From the NCBI RefSeq assembly GCF_900099995.1, contig NZ_FNCZ01000001.1:1240001-1304000 (forward strand): a DNA stretch of 64,000 nucleotides, in the 5' to 3' direction. The notes beneath the pieces are model-generated. The model saw only the letters and a program-made list of their open reading frames with translations, was not told the DNA's origin and did no database searches. Position numbers and translations under genes: made by a program. Shown here piece after piece: positions 46,192 to 56,001 of the stretch (positions are counted from its first letter, which is position 1; every line of letters starts with the position of its first letter). The DNA comes from Winogradskyella thalassocola. GTDB taxonomy: Bacteria > Bacteroidota > Bacteroidia > Flavobacteriales > Flavobacteriaceae.

Positions 46192-47784
46192 CTAAAGTAT
46201 ATAATCTGTACTCACAAAGTTTGAAGCTCTAGAATCTAATAAATCTTTTAAAATAGCATTGTTATAATCGTTGTCTTTAGAGGCTACAAATGTTCTAATA
46301 GAAAATGAACGCAAAGCATCATGGACACTCAGTGTAGCAACTGCCGAATCTTTACGACCTGTAAACGGGTACACGTCTGGTCCGCGTTGACATGAGCTAT
46401 TTAAATTCACACGACAAACCAAATTCACAAGAGTATCAATTAAAGGCGCTAATGTTTTTACATCATTTCCAAATAAACTGACTTGTTGCCCGTAATTAGA
46501 TTCTGCCATATCATCTAAGGGCTCTTCAATATCTGAAAACGGAACAACAGGAATTACAGGTCCAAATTGTTCTTCTTGAAAGACGCGCATATCTTTTGTA
46601 ACAGGATATAAAACCGCCGGAAAAATGTAGTTTTCAGTGGTGTCTCCACCTTTTTCATTAATAACTTTGGCGCCTTTTTCTGTAGCGTCGTCAATTAGAT
46701 CTTGAATGTAATCTGGTTTATCTGGTTCTGGTAATGGAGTTAATTTAGCTCCATCTTCCCAAGGGTTTCCAAATTTTAAAGCATCGACTTTAGCTGAAAA
46801 CCGTTTATTGAATTCTTCAACAATGTCTTCATGTACATATAAAACTTTTAAAGCCGTACAACGTTGACCATTAAAAGAAGTGGTTCCTGCAATACATTCA
46901 TCTATGGCTAAATCTAAATCGGCATCTGGTAACACAATTGCTGGGTTTTTAGCTTCAAGACCTAAAACTAAACGCAGTCTGTTACTTTTTGGATGCTGAT
47001 TTTGTAAAGCATTTGCTGATTTACTATTTCCGATTAAAGCCAAAACATCAACTTTACCAGATTGCATAATTGGAGCCGCTACGGTTCTTCCTCTTCCGTA
47101 TATAATATTTACAACTCCTTTTGGAAAGCTATCTCTAAATGCTTCTAGTAATGGTGAAATTAATAATACACCATGTTTTGCGGGTTTAAAAATGGCTGTA
47201 TTTCCCATGATTAATGCCGGAATCAATAAAGCAAAAGTTTCATTTAAAGGGTAGTTATAAGGACCTAGACATAAAACAACACCTAAAGGACCTCTTCTAA
47301 TGTGTGCGTTAACGCCAGAACTTTTTACAAATTTAGCGCTATCGCGATCCATTTGTTTGTAGTCTTCAATGGTATCGTAAATGTATTCTACCGTTCTATC
47401 AAATTCCTTTTCAGAATCTGGTAGGGTTTTACCAATTTCCCACATGAGAAGTTTTACGATTTCCTCACGCTTCGTTTTCATTTGCACTACAAATTTTTCC
47501 ATGCAGGCAATTCTGTCCACAACTTTCATTGTTGGCCATAAACCTTGTCCTTTGCTGTATGCGGAAACCGCGGCATCTAAAGCTTTTATGGCTTCTTTTT
47601 TTCCTAAAGTCGGAATAGTTCCAAGTAACGTAGGTTTATAATCTTCAGTGGAAGAAATTGTAGAATAGACTTTAGAAGTTTCTCCACGCCAAGGTATCAG
47701 TGCTCCGTCTACTAAATAGGTGTTCTGGTCGACTAAATTTTTAATTTGAAACTGTTCTGGAATATTCACAAATGCTGAAGTCAT
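46192..47784 (-). CDS. gapN: NADP-dependent non-phosphorylating glyceraldehyde-3-phosphate dehydrogenase
   Basis: 530 residues of the aldehyde dehydrogenase superfamily. It oxidises glyceraldehyde-3-phosphate to 3-phosphoglycerate, giving NADPH without ATP. The catalytic Cys is in [10 protein letters not shown] and the general-base Glu in [15 protein letters not shown] is typical of GapN-type enzymes. The C-terminal [16 protein letters not shown] segment is also GapN-like. It is 80 bp after ilvA on the same strand. It could be read with the ilv operon, whose reductoisomerase uses NADPH, or from its own promoter. Confidence 0.85.
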   Translation of the reverse strand: MTSAFVNIPEQFQIKNLVDQNTYLVDGALIPWRGETSKVYSTISSTEDYKPTLLGTIPTLGKKEAIKALDAAVSAYSKGQGLWPTMKVVDRIACMEKFVVQMKTKREEIVKLLMWEIGKTLPDSEKEFDRTVEYIYDTIEDYKQMDRDSAKFVKSSGVNAHIRRGPLGVVLCLGPYNYPLNETFALLIPALIMGNTAIFKPAKHGVLLISPLLEAFRDSFPKGVVNIIYGRGRTVAAPIMQSGKVDVLALIGNSKSANALQNQHPKSNRLRLVLGLEAKNPAIVLPDADLDLAIDECIAGTTSFNGQRCTALKVLYVHEDIVEEFNKRFSAKVDALKFGNPWEDGAKLTPLPEPDKPDYIQDLIDDATEKGAKVINEKGGDTTENYIFPAVLYPVTKDMRVFQEEQFGPVIPVVPFSDIEEPLDDMAESNYGQQVSLFGNDVKTLAPLIDTLVNLVCRVNLNSSCQRGPDVYPFTGRKDSAVATLSVHDALRSFSIRTFVASKDNDYNNAILKDLLDSRASNFVSTDYIL

Positions 47785-47864
47785 AATAACTTGTTTTGAA
47801 CTATTAATTGTAAGTAATAAAGATACGTAATTGTACCTTTTATGAGGGTTAGGTATATGTTAAG

Positions 47865-49130
47865 CTATACTAAAAACTGGAATAAATCCGGTTTGTCATT
47901 TAGGTAATCTCCATAGAAATTATGAAGTTTCATTTTAGTAATTAATGGCTCTAAATCATCAGGTGATTTTAATTGTATGCCAACTACGGCCACATCGTTT
48001 TCACGGTTCGCTTTCTTGGTGTATTCGAAATGTGTAATATCATCATTTGGACCTAAAATATCAACTACAAAATCCCTTAAGGCTCCTGCGCGTTGTGGAA
48101 ACTTAACGATGAAATAATGCTTTAGATTGGCATAGAGTAGGGCACGTTCTTTAATTTCTGCCATTCGTGTGATATCATTATTGCTACCGCTAATAACACA
48201 AACTACATTTTTACCTTTAATTTCTTCAGAAAATTGGTCTAAGGCACAAAGACTTAAAGCTCCTGCTGGTTCTACAACAATGGCATCTTTATTATATAGG
48301 TCTAAAATAGTCTGACAAATTTTGCCTTCATCTACCGTAACCACACGATGTAGTGTCTCTTTGCAAATAGCAAAACTTAAATCACCAACACGTTTAACTG
48401 CAGCTCCATCAACAAAGCTATCAATGGTATCTAACTCCGTATTTTTATTAGCTCTAATAGAGGTTAACATAGCCGGAGCACCTTTTGGTTCTACACTTAT
48501 GATTTTTGTTTGAGGTGATAAGATTTTAAAAACAGAGGACAATCCTGCTGCGAGTCCACCACCACCAACTGGTACAAATACATAATGAATGGGATGCGTT
48601 TCTGCTTGATCAATAATTTCTAAACCAACTGTTGCTTGTCCTTCAATAACTTTTTCATCATTAAAAGGGTGGACAAACGTTTTGTTGAGTTCCTCACTTT
48701 GTTGCATGGCCGCATGGTAAGCATCATCAAACGTATCTCCAACTAAAACAACATCAACATAATCTTCCCCAAACATTTTTACCTGTTCAATCTTTTGATT
48801 TGGAGTAGGGGAAGGCATAAAAATAGTGCCTTTTATTTTTAAAAGCTTACATGAAATCGCAACACCTTGCGCGTGGTTTCCTGCACTGGCGCACACAATC
48901 TCATTTTTAATTTGAGAAGGACTTAAAGAGGCTATTTTATTATAAGCACCACGGATTTTGTAAGAACGCACAACTTGTAGATCTTCTCTTTTGAAGTAAA
49001 TGTTAGCATCAAAATCTTTAGAATATCGTGCATTTTTAATTAAAGGTGTTACGGATGCAATGCCTTGTAATTTTTCTGCTGCAGCTTCAATGGCTTTTAA
49101 TGTTGGTCTGTATGTGGTTTTGGTTTCCAT
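47865..49130 (-). CDS. ilvA: Threonine ammonia-lyase (biosynthetic threonine deaminase)
   Basis: 421 residues. It converts threonine to 2-oxobutyrate for isoleucine synthesis. The PLP lysine is K58 in V-R-S-Y-K-I-R-G-A-Y; S-A-G-N-H-A-Q-G-V-A and V-P-V-G-G-G-G-L-A-A-G bind the cofactor. The C-terminal region (about 330-421) is a single ACT-like regulatory domain, as in the short IlvA of Gram-positive bacteria, so Ile feedback is likely. A family B hairpin directly touches the start codon. Confidence 0.93.
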   Translation of the reverse strand: METKTTYRPTLKAIEAAAEKLQGIASVTPLIKNARYSKDFDANIYFKREDLQVVRSYKIRGAYNKIASLSPSQIKNEIVCASAGNHAQGVAISCKLLKIKGTIFMPSPTPNQKIEQVKMFGEDYVDVVLVGDTFDDAYHAAMQQSEELNKTFVHPFNDEKVIEGQATVGLEIIDQAETHPIHYVFVPVGGGGLAAGLSSVFKILSPQTKIISVEPKGAPAMLTSIRANKNTELDTIDSFVDGAAVKRVGDLSFAICKETLHRVVTVDEGKICQTILDLYNKDAIVVEPAGALSLCALDQFSEEIKGKNVVCVISGSNNDITRMAEIKERALLYANLKHYFIVKFPQRAGALRDFVVDILGPNDDITHFEYTKKANRENDVAVVGIQLKSPDDLEPLITKMKLHNFYGDYLNDKPDLFQFLV

Positions 49131-49150
49131 ATTCCTGCGAAAGCAGGAAT
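49131..49150 (-). repeat. Family B hairpin abutting the ilvA start
   Basis: On the minus strand ATTCCTGCTTTCGCAGGAAT, a perfect 8-bp stem with TTTC loop, preceded by GAG. The last base directly precedes the ATG of ilvA. Confidence 0.8.
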
Positions 49151-49243
49151 CTCTTGAGAATGACCTACTTTCATTAAATCTTAAAGTTAATGTTCTACGA
49201 AGTTTTAATTTTCGCAGTAAACAGAGTTTTTTTTATCTTTAAA

Positions 49244-49270
49244 CCTAGAAGGTTTTTGAAACCTTGCAGG
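49244..49270. repeat. Family A palindrome between ilvC and ilvA
   Basis: CCTAGAAGG...AAACCTTGCAGG, imperfect 27-bp palindrome, 10 bp after the ilvC stop inside the operon. Confidence 0.7.
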
Positions 49271-49280
49271 ATAATTTTTA

Positions 49281-50780
49281 TTACGCTAAAACAGATGCTT
49301 TTACATCATCAGTTTTAATCACTTTCATTGCTGTCATTGCCGCACGTAAACGTTGACCAACAGCTTCGATAGGATGATTTCTAATCGCGTCATTAACAGC
49401 GATTAATTCAATGTTATCAACTCCTGTTGTTTTTGAAAATGATTTTCCAATGATTGATGTATCGACTGTTTTCATGAAATCCGTTAATAACGGTTTACAT
49501 GCATGATCAAATAAATAACACCCATATTCGGCTGTATCAGAAATGACGCGGTTCATTTCAAATAATTTTTTTCTTGCGATAGTATTAGCGATAAGTGGTA
49601 ATTCATGTAAAGATTCGTAATAAGCAGAATCTTCAATAATACCTGCACTTACCATAGTTTCGAAAGCGAGTTCTACACCAGATTTTACAAAAGCGACTAA
49701 TAATACTCCATGGTCAAAATATTCTTGCTCTGTAATATGATCTGAAGTTAATTCTGTTTTTTCAAAGGCAGTTTCTTCAGTTGCAGCTCTCCAAGTTAAT
49801 AAGTTGATATCGTCATTTGCCCAATCTTCCATCATGGTTTGAGAGAAGTGTCCAGAAATAATATCATCCATATGCTTTTCAAAAAGCGGACGCATAATAC
49901 CTTTTAATTCTTCAGATAATTCGAATGCTTTTAGTTTAGCAGGATTAGATAAACGATCCATCATGTTAGTAATTCCACCATGCTTCAATGCTTCGGTAAT
50001 GGTTTCCCAACCAAACTGAATTAATTTCGCCGCATAACCAGGTTCGATACCTTCTTCAACCATTTTGTCAAACGATAAAATGGCTCCGGTTTGCAGTAGT
50101 CCACAAAGTATGGTTTGTTCTCCCATTAAATCACTTTTTACTTCAGCAATAAAAGACGATTCTAATACACCTGCACGATGACCTCCAGTTGCGGCTGCAT
50201 AAGCTTTTGCTTGCGCCCAACCTTTTCCTTCAGGATCATTTTCTGGGTGTACAGCAGTTAATGTTGGTACCCCAAATCCTCTTTTATATTCTTCTCTTAC
50301 TTCAGTTCCAGGGCATTTTGGTGCCACCATAATTACAGTGATATCTTCACGAACTTTGGTGCCTTCTTCAACAATATTGAAACCATGAGAATAGCTTAAT
50401 GTTGCTCCTTTTTTCATTAAAGGCATTATAGCTTTTACAACGTTAGTATGTTGCTTGTCTGGTGTTAAGTTTAACACTAAATCTGCTGTTGGAATTAATT
50501 CTTCGTACGTACCAACAGTAAATCCGTTAGAGGTTGCGTTTTTATAAGAATCACGTTTTTCATCAATAGCTTGTTGACGCAACGTATAAGAAATGTCTAA
50601 TCCGGAATCTCTCATATTTAATCCCTGATTTAGGCCTTGAGCACCACAACCAACAATTACTATTTTCTTTCCTTTTAACGCGTTTACGCCATCTTCAAAT
50701 TCTGAGGCGTCCATAAAACGGCATTTTCCTAACTGATCTAATTGTTCTCTTAATGGTAATGTGTTGAAATAATTTGACAT
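49281..50780 (-). CDS. ilvC: Ketol-acid reductoisomerase, long (class II) form
   Basis: 499 residues, the class II length (E. coli 491) against about 330 for class I. It isomerises and reduces acetolactate and acetohydroxybutyrate with NADPH. The Rossmann loop [10 protein letters not shown] and the knotted Mg-binding domains ([11 protein letters not shown], then a second E-rich copy) are present. It lies 15 bp after ilvN. Confidence 0.95.
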   Translation of the reverse strand: MSNYFNTLPLREQLDQLGKCRFMDASEFEDGVNALKGKKIVIVGCGAQGLNQGLNMRDSGLDISYTLRQQAIDEKRDSYKNATSNGFTVGTYEELIPTADLVLNLTPDKQHTNVVKAIMPLMKKGATLSYSHGFNIVEEGTKVREDITVIMVAPKCPGTEVREEYKRGFGVPTLTAVHPENDPEGKGWAQAKAYAAATGGHRAGVLESSFIAEVKSDLMGEQTILCGLLQTGAILSFDKMVEEGIEPGYAAKLIQFGWETITEALKHGGITNMMDRLSNPAKLKAFELSEELKGIMRPLFEKHMDDIISGHFSQTMMEDWANDDINLLTWRAATEETAFEKTELTSDHITEQEYFDHGVLLVAFVKSGVELAFETMVSAGIIEDSAYYESLHELPLIANTIARKKLFEMNRVISDTAEYGCYLFDHACKPLLTDFMKTVDTSIIGKSFSKTTGVDNIELIAVNDAIRNHPIEAVGQRLRAAMTAMKVIKTDDVKASVLA

Positions 50781-50795
50781 TGTTTCTAATTTTTT

Positions 50796-51326
50796 TTACT
50801 GTTCTAATGCTAATAGCATTGTTGATATTTTCATTTCGTCTTTAGTTACAGCAATGCGTCCTGAACGTGTAAATTGCATGATTCCGAAAACGGTTAATTC
50901 TCTGTGTAATAAATCTATTTCTTCCTTTCTGCCTGATTTTTCTATAACGAAGAAATCACGATTTACGGTGACAATTCTAGCGTTGCTTTCCTTAATTATA
51001 TTTTGAATCTGACGTTCATCAAACAATAAGTTAGATCTCATTTTGAAGATGCAAGATTCTTGGTAAATGATTTCTTCCTCCGTATGATAATAGGCTTTGA
51101 TAACTTCGACTTGCTTTTCAATCTGACCTTGAATCTTTTTCATTTGAGATTCGGTAATATTGACGACAATTGTGAATCTTGAAACACCGTCGATTTCTGA
51201 TGGTGATGTGTTTAAACTTTCAATATTCATGTGTCTTCTTTGGAATATTGCAGAAATTCTATTCAATAATCCAATATTGTTTTCTGTATATATAGAAATG
51301 GTGAATTGTTTTATTTCGTTTTCCAT
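50796..51326 (-). CDS. ilvN: Acetolactate synthase, small regulatory subunit
   Basis: 176 residues. An N-terminal ACT domain (about 8-80) starts F-T-I-S-I-Y-T-E-N-N-I-G-L-L-N-R-I and has the R-R-H-M-N-I-E-S-L motif that binds valine in this family. The C-terminal part is the ALS_ss_C type. It makes IlvB sensitive to branched-chain amino acids. It starts 2 bp after the ilvB stop. Confidence 0.93.
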   Translation of the reverse strand: MENEIKQFTISIYTENNIGLLNRISAIFQRRHMNIESLNTSPSEIDGVSRFTIVVNITESQMKKIQGQIEKQVEVIKAYYHTEEEIIYQESCIFKMRSNLLFDERQIQNIIKESNARIVTVNRDFFVIEKSGRKEEIDLLHRELTVFGIMQFTRSGRIAVTKDEMKISTMLLALEQ

Positions 51327-51328
51327 AA

Positions 51329-53065
51329 TTAATCGAGTCTTATATCTGAAACACTTGCGCCTGTTGGAATCATTGGGAATACATTACCTTCCTTTTCCAC
51401 TCTAACTTCTAGGAAATAAGGACCTTCACAGTCAATCATTTCTTTTACGGCAGCTTTTAAATCTTTACGTTCGGTTACTTTTTTAGCTTCAATAGAATAG
51501 CCTTTTGCAATGGCTACAAAATCTGGGTTTGTCATTTCTGTTGAGGCATATCGCTTATCGAAAAACAACTGTTGCCATTGGCGTACCATACCAAGGAATT
51601 CGTTATTTAATACCACAATTTTTACAGGTACTTTTTGTTGAAAAATAGTCCCTAATTCTTGAATGGTCATTTGGTAACCTCCATCACCAGCGATCATTAC
51701 AACTTCTCTGTCTGGCGCTGCCATTTTTGCACCAATAGCTGCTGGTAAAGCAAATCCCATAGTACCCAACCCACCAGAGGTAATATTACTTTTGGTTTTG
51801 TTGAATTCGGCATAACGACAAGCAATCATTTGGTGCTGACCAACATCACTTACAATGGCAGCATCTCCTTTGGTTTGAATGTTGATTTCTTTCAACACTT
51901 CAGCCATAGTTAAGCCTTCTTTTGTAGGATGCAAATCGTCTTTAATGACTTTTTCGTATTCTATTTTATATAAATCTTTAAATTTTTGATGCCAATCATT
52001 ATGAGAATTTTCATGCAATAATGGTAACAAACTTTTTAGACTAACTTTTGCATTACCTAGAACGGCAACATCTGTTTTTACGTTTTTATCTATTTCCGCA
52101 GGATCAATATCAAAATGAATGATTTTTGCCTGTTTTGCGTACGTTTCTAAATTGCCGGTTACACGGTCATCGAAACGCATTCCGATAGCAATTAAAACAT
52201 CACAATCGTTAGTTAAAACATTTGGAGCATAATTACCGTGCATACCAACCATTCCAACATTTAATGGATGGGAAGTAGGAATCGCTGAAGCTCCTAAAAT
52301 AGTCCATGCAGAAGGAATCCCGGCTTTCTCAATTATAGCTTTAAATTCTTCTTCAGCCTTTCCTAAAATGACTCCTTGTCCCCAAACCACTAATGGTTTC
52401 TTTGCGTTATTGATGAGTTCTGCTGCAGCTTTTAACGAGTTTTCATCCGTATCAGGAACTGGTTTATAACTTCTAATACCTTTACATTTTTCGTATTTAA
52501 AATCGAATTCCTCAAACTGAGCATCTTTAGTAATATCAATTAGAACAGGTCCTGGTCTTCCGCTTCTTGCAATGTAAAATGCTTTAGCAAAAGCCTCAGG
52601 GATTTGAGATGCTTTAGTAACTTGACAATTCCATTTGGTGACTGGTGTAGAGATTCCTACAATATCAGTTTCTTGAAACGCATCGCTTCCTAATAAATGC
52701 GAACCTACCTGACCAGTGATACACACCATTGGAGTAGAATCGATTTGTGCATCTGCAATACCCGTAATTAAATTGGTTGCTCCAGGTCCAGAGGTGGCCA
52801 TGCAGACACCAACTTTACCTGAAATACGAGCATAACCTTGTGCGGAATGTGTGGCACCTTGCTCATGACGTGTTAGTACATGATGAATTTTATCTTGATA
52901 CTTATATAATTCATCATAAACTGGCATAATGGCTCCACCAGGATATCCATATAGTATATCAACACCTTCGGCTAATAGACATTTAATTACAGCCTCACTA
53001 CCAGAAATACGTTCTGTCGTTTCGGTAGTTTTAGTGTTATTTTGTATGGTTTGAGTTTCTTTCAT
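51329..53065 (-). CDS. ilvB: Acetolactate synthase, large catalytic subunit
   Basis: 578 residues, ThDP enzyme. It forms acetolactate and acetohydroxybutyrate. The catalytic Glu is in R-H-E-Q-G-A-T-H-S-A-Q-G-Y-A-R, and the ThDP motif is G-D-G-G-Y-Q-M-T-x-Q-E-L. FAD-binding central and C-terminal pyrophosphate domains are complete. The first 15 residues are Thr/Asn/Gln-rich. A family B hairpin lies 8 bp before the start. Confidence 0.95.
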   Translation of the reverse strand: MKETQTIQNNTKTTETTERISGSEAVIKCLLAEGVDILYGYPGGAIMPVYDELYKYQDKIHHVLTRHEQGATHSAQGYARISGKVGVCMATSGPGATNLITGIADAQIDSTPMVCITGQVGSHLLGSDAFQETDIVGISTPVTKWNCQVTKASQIPEAFAKAFYIARSGRPGPVLIDITKDAQFEEFDFKYEKCKGIRSYKPVPDTDENSLKAAAELINNAKKPLVVWGQGVILGKAEEEFKAIIEKAGIPSAWTILGASAIPTSHPLNVGMVGMHGNYAPNVLTNDCDVLIAIGMRFDDRVTGNLETYAKQAKIIHFDIDPAEIDKNVKTDVAVLGNAKVSLKSLLPLLHENSHNDWHQKFKDLYKIEYEKVIKDDLHPTKEGLTMAEVLKEINIQTKGDAAIVSDVGQHQMIACRYAEFNKTKSNITSGGLGTMGFALPAAIGAKMAAPDREVVMIAGDGGYQMTIQELGTIFQQKVPVKIVVLNNEFLGMVRQWQQLFFDKRYASTEMTNPDFVAIAKGYSIEAKKVTERKDLKAAVKEMIDCEGPYFLEVRVEKEGNVFPMIPTGASVSDIRLD

Positions 53066-53073
53066 GTTTTTAC

Positions 53074-53092
53074 TTCCCGTTAAATTGGGAAT
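53074..53092 (-). repeat. Family B hairpin 8 bp before ilvB
   Basis: On the minus strand GATTCCCA...CGGGAA with a longer AT-rich loop, preceded by GAGATT; weaker than the other copies. The gap 53066-53218 otherwise holds a small CCTTT/AAAGG hairpin after ilvD. Confidence 0.6.
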
Positions 53093-53218
53093 CTCATTTT
53101 AAAATCTGTCATCTCGTAGGACGTTAGATTGGTTATTCAATTCTTATATCTTAATTCTCTTATAATCGAAAGGCTTTCTACTTTCTCGACTAGGAAATTC
53201 CTTTTTTAAAGGACTATT

Positions 53219-54898
53219 TTAGAATTCGTCCGTGACACACCCTTTAGATGCTGATGATACTGTTCTCGCATATTTATATAGAACACCACGTTCAAATTTT
53301 AATTCTGGCGCTTTCCAATTTTGACGTCTTTTCTGAAGTTCTTCTTCTGAGACTTCTAATGAGATTGAATTGGTTTCTGCATCAATGGTAATAATATCTC
53401 CATCTTTTACGACGGCGATTGTACCTCCTTCTTGTGCTTCTGGTGTAATATGACCAACAACAAAACCATGTGTTCCACCTGAAAAACGTCCATCTGTAAT
53501 TAACGCTACATCTTTACCTAAACCTGCTCCCATAATGGCAGCCGTTGGTTTTAGCATTTCTGGCATTCCTGGTCCGCCTTTTGGACCTTCATATCTAATG
53601 ACGACAACATCGCCTTTTTCAACTTTACCATCTCTAATACCATCGTTTGCGGCATATTCTCCTTCAAAAACTTTGGCTTTCCCTCTAAAACATAGTCCTT
53701 CTTTACCTGTAATTTTAGCTACACTGCCTTCGGTAGCTAAATTTCCGTAGAGCATTCTTAAATGTCCTGAAATCTTGATAGGTTTTTCAATAGGTTTTAT
53801 AACGTCTTGTCCTGCTTTAAGATCTGGTACATCTAATAAGTTTTCTGCAATTGTTTTTCCTGTGACAGTTAAACAATCTCCGTGAATCATGCCTTTCTTT
53901 AAGAGGTATTTTAATACTGCAGGAATGCCTCCAACGGCATGAACATCTTCCATTAAGTATTTTCCGCTAGGTTTTAAATCTGCTAAAAATGGCGTGTTAT
54001 CACTTATTGCTTGAAAATCTTTTAGTGTAAAATCTATTTGCGCAGCTCTAGCAATGGCTAAAAAGTGTAAGACAGCATTTGTAGAACCTCCTAAAATAGT
54101 CACTAGTCTTACTGCATTTTCTAAAGATTTTCTGGTAATAATATCAGAGGGCTTTATGTCTTTTTCTAATAATAAGCGTAAAGCTTCACCAGCTCTTACG
54201 GATTCTTTTTTCTTAGCATCACTTAACGCAGGGTTTGATGAATTAAAAGGTAAAGTCATCCCTAGAGCTTCAATGGCGGAAGCCATGGTGTTTGCAGTGT
54301 ACATCCCTCCGCAAGCTCCAGCTCCAGGACATGCTTTTTCAACGATACTTTGATATTCAGTTTCGTCCATGGTTCCGGCAACTTTACTTCCCCATGCTTC
54401 AAAAGCAGAAACAACATCTAACTTTTTTCCTTCGTGACAGCCAGAATCGATTGTGCCTCCATAAACTAGGATGCTTGGTCTATCTAAACGAATCATAGCC
54501 ATTAATGCTCCAGGCATGTTTTTGTCACATCCTACGACTGTGATTAGCCCATCATAACTCATGGCTTGGACTACGGTTTCCATTGAATCCGCAATAATAT
54601 CTCGAGAAGGAAGTGAGTAACGCATTCCTGGTGTTCCCATAGATATACCGTCGCTCACACCAATGGTGTTAAAAATTAACCCAATCACATCTTCGTTTTT
54701 TGTACCTTCTTTAACTAGTTTGGCTAAGTCATTAAGGTGCATATTACAAGGATTACCTTCGTAACCTGTACTTGCAATACCGACGATTGGTTTAAAGAAA
54801 TCTTCTTTGGTTAATCCGATAGCATGCAGCATGGCTTGAGCCGCTGGTTGCGTTGGATCTTGTGTAACTGTTTTACTGTATTTGTTTAATTCGCTCAT
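53219..54898 (-). CDS. ilvD: Dihydroxy-acid dehydratase
   Basis: 559 residues. It makes the 2-oxo acid precursors of valine and isoleucine (and leucine via LeuA). Cluster cysteines are in [17 protein letters not shown] and [17 protein letters not shown]. The Mg/Ser region G-R-F-S-G-G-T-H-G is intact. It is the first gene of the ilvD-ilvB-ilvN-ilvC-ilvA operon. The 317-bp gap upstream (54899-55215) is AT-rich. A 28-codon ORF in it runs into ilvD but is not rich in branched-chain codons, and I see no clear promoter there. Confidence 0.95.
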   Translation of the reverse strand: MSELNKYSKTVTQDPTQPAAQAMLHAIGLTKEDFFKPIVGIASTGYEGNPCNMHLNDLAKLVKEGTKNEDVIGLIFNTIGVSDGISMGTPGMRYSLPSRDIIADSMETVVQAMSYDGLITVVGCDKNMPGALMAMIRLDRPSILVYGGTIDSGCHEGKKLDVVSAFEAWGSKVAGTMDETEYQSIVEKACPGAGACGGMYTANTMASAIEALGMTLPFNSSNPALSDAKKKESVRAGEALRLLLEKDIKPSDIITRKSLENAVRLVTILGGSTNAVLHFLAIARAAQIDFTLKDFQAISDNTPFLADLKPSGKYLMEDVHAVGGIPAVLKYLLKKGMIHGDCLTVTGKTIAENLLDVPDLKAGQDVIKPIEKPIKISGHLRMLYGNLATEGSVAKITGKEGLCFRGKAKVFEGEYAANDGIRDGKVEKGDVVVIRYEGPKGGPGMPEMLKPTAAIMGAGLGKDVALITDGRFSGGTHGFVVGHITPEAQEGGTIAVVKDGDIITIDAETNSISLEVSEEELQKRRQNWKAPELKFERGVLYKYARTVSSASKGCVTDEF

Positions 54899-55215
54899 AA
54901 TAAATAGGTGTGCAACATCGATTTGCAGAAACTAAAGTACTTGATATGCTATGTTTCATTCGGAGTGTTCTATAAGTTAATCTAAATTCAATAGTATTAA
55001 CCTTGACTTAAAAATCTGTAAATCAATATTTTAAACCTAAATAATTATGATGTTCAAGTGTGTGAATTTTTTGTATAAAAAATGGCTTGAGTCTTTTAAT
55101 ATGAGCTTAAATAAGGAGTCTATTTTTTGTTAAAATTGTACTAAACCCGATGTTGGTAAAATCCAAAGGCGTGTATTACCGTATATATAGTATAACCAAT
55201 AAATAAAATTTAATT

Positions 55216-55860
55216 ATGAAATTAAAAAAGAATAGAATATTAGGAACAGTAACGCTAATGTTATTTGTAGTGTTAACTGCGTGTAATGATGGAAAAAAAG
55301 AAGCAGAGGAGATGAAGTTGGAAGCTGAAAAAACTGAAATGGAGGCTAACCAACAACGTGAGATGGAAATGAAAAAGATGGAAGAAGAGGAAAAGAAGGC
55401 AATGGCCATGGAAACTAGTATTGCTGGTAAAGCAATGTCTAATGGTGATTTATCTACTTTAGTAGCTGCATTGAAGGCTGCAGATTTAGCGACAATGTTG
55501 TCAGAACCTGGAAACTATACTGTTTTCGCGCCATCTAATCAGGCATTTTCTAAGCTACCAGAAGGTACAATAGATAATTTGATGAAACCTGAGAATAAAG
55601 TAGGTCTTCAAAATGTTTTAAAATACCATGTAGTATCTGGAAAAATAACTTCGGATAAACTGATGGAAGCTATTAAAGGTGGGAAAGGTAAATATACCTT
55701 TAAAACCGTAGGCGGTGAGGAATTAACAGCTATGATGGATGGTGATCAATATGTAATACAAGACTCTAGAGGTAAAAAATCTCAAGTTGTACAAGGAAAT
55801 GTTGATGCATCAAACGGAATAGTATATATTATTAATGATGTATTGATGGCTAAGAAATAA
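55216..55860 (+). CDS. Fasciclin (FAS1) domain lipoprotein
   Basis: 214 residues. Lipoprotein signal with lipobox L-T-A-C (Cys23), then a Glu/Lys/Met-rich coiled-coil linker (about 28-66), then one FAS1 domain (about 72-212). H1 is G-N-Y-T-V-F-A-P-S-N-Q-A-F and H2 is I-V-Y-I-I-N-D-V-L. FAS1 lipoproteins are surface or periplasmic adhesion-like proteins. It stands alone and ends in a good terminator. Function unknown. Confidence 0.88.
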   Translation: MKLKKNRILGTVTLMLFVVLTACNDGKKEAEEMKLEAEKTEMEANQQREMEMKKMEEEEKKAMAMETSIAGKAMSNGDLSTLVAALKAADLATMLSEPGNYTVFAPSNQAFSKLPEGTIDNLMKPENKVGLQNVLKYHVVSGKITSDKLMEAIKGGKGKYTFKTVGGEELTAMMDGDQYVIQDSRGKKSQVVQGNVDASNGIVYIINDVLMAKK

Positions 55861-55883
55861 TAACATCTAAATACTAATTGATT

Positions 55884-55913
55884 AAAGACTCAACTTCGGT
55901 TGGGTCTTTTTTA
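55884..55913 (+). terminator. Terminator after the fasciclin gene
   Basis: AAAGACTCAAC/GTTGGGTCTTT stem with a TTCG tetraloop, then T residues. Confidence 0.93.
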
Positions 55914-56001
55914 TATCACGAATTGTTTCTCTAAGTGCAGTCACGTTGAATGAAATTCTTATTTTTAAAGCGTTTTCATAAAATTTGTATATTGTTGCTA
56001 C

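Noticed and set aside
53161-53190. TCGAAAGG...CTTTCTCGA stretch in the ilvD-ilvB gap as another family C repeat.
   Set aside because: Similarity to the GCGCAGTCGA core is too weak.
54873-54959. 28-codon ORF upstream of and overlapping the ilvD start, considered as a branched-chain attenuator leader.
   Set aside because: Ile, Leu and Val make up only 6 of 28 codons and are not clustered, and no terminator hairpin is seen between it and ilvD.
55929-55950. CTAAGTGCAGTCACGTTGAA after the fasciclin terminator as a family C repeat.
   Set aside because: It may be a decayed copy, but too many positions differ to support it.
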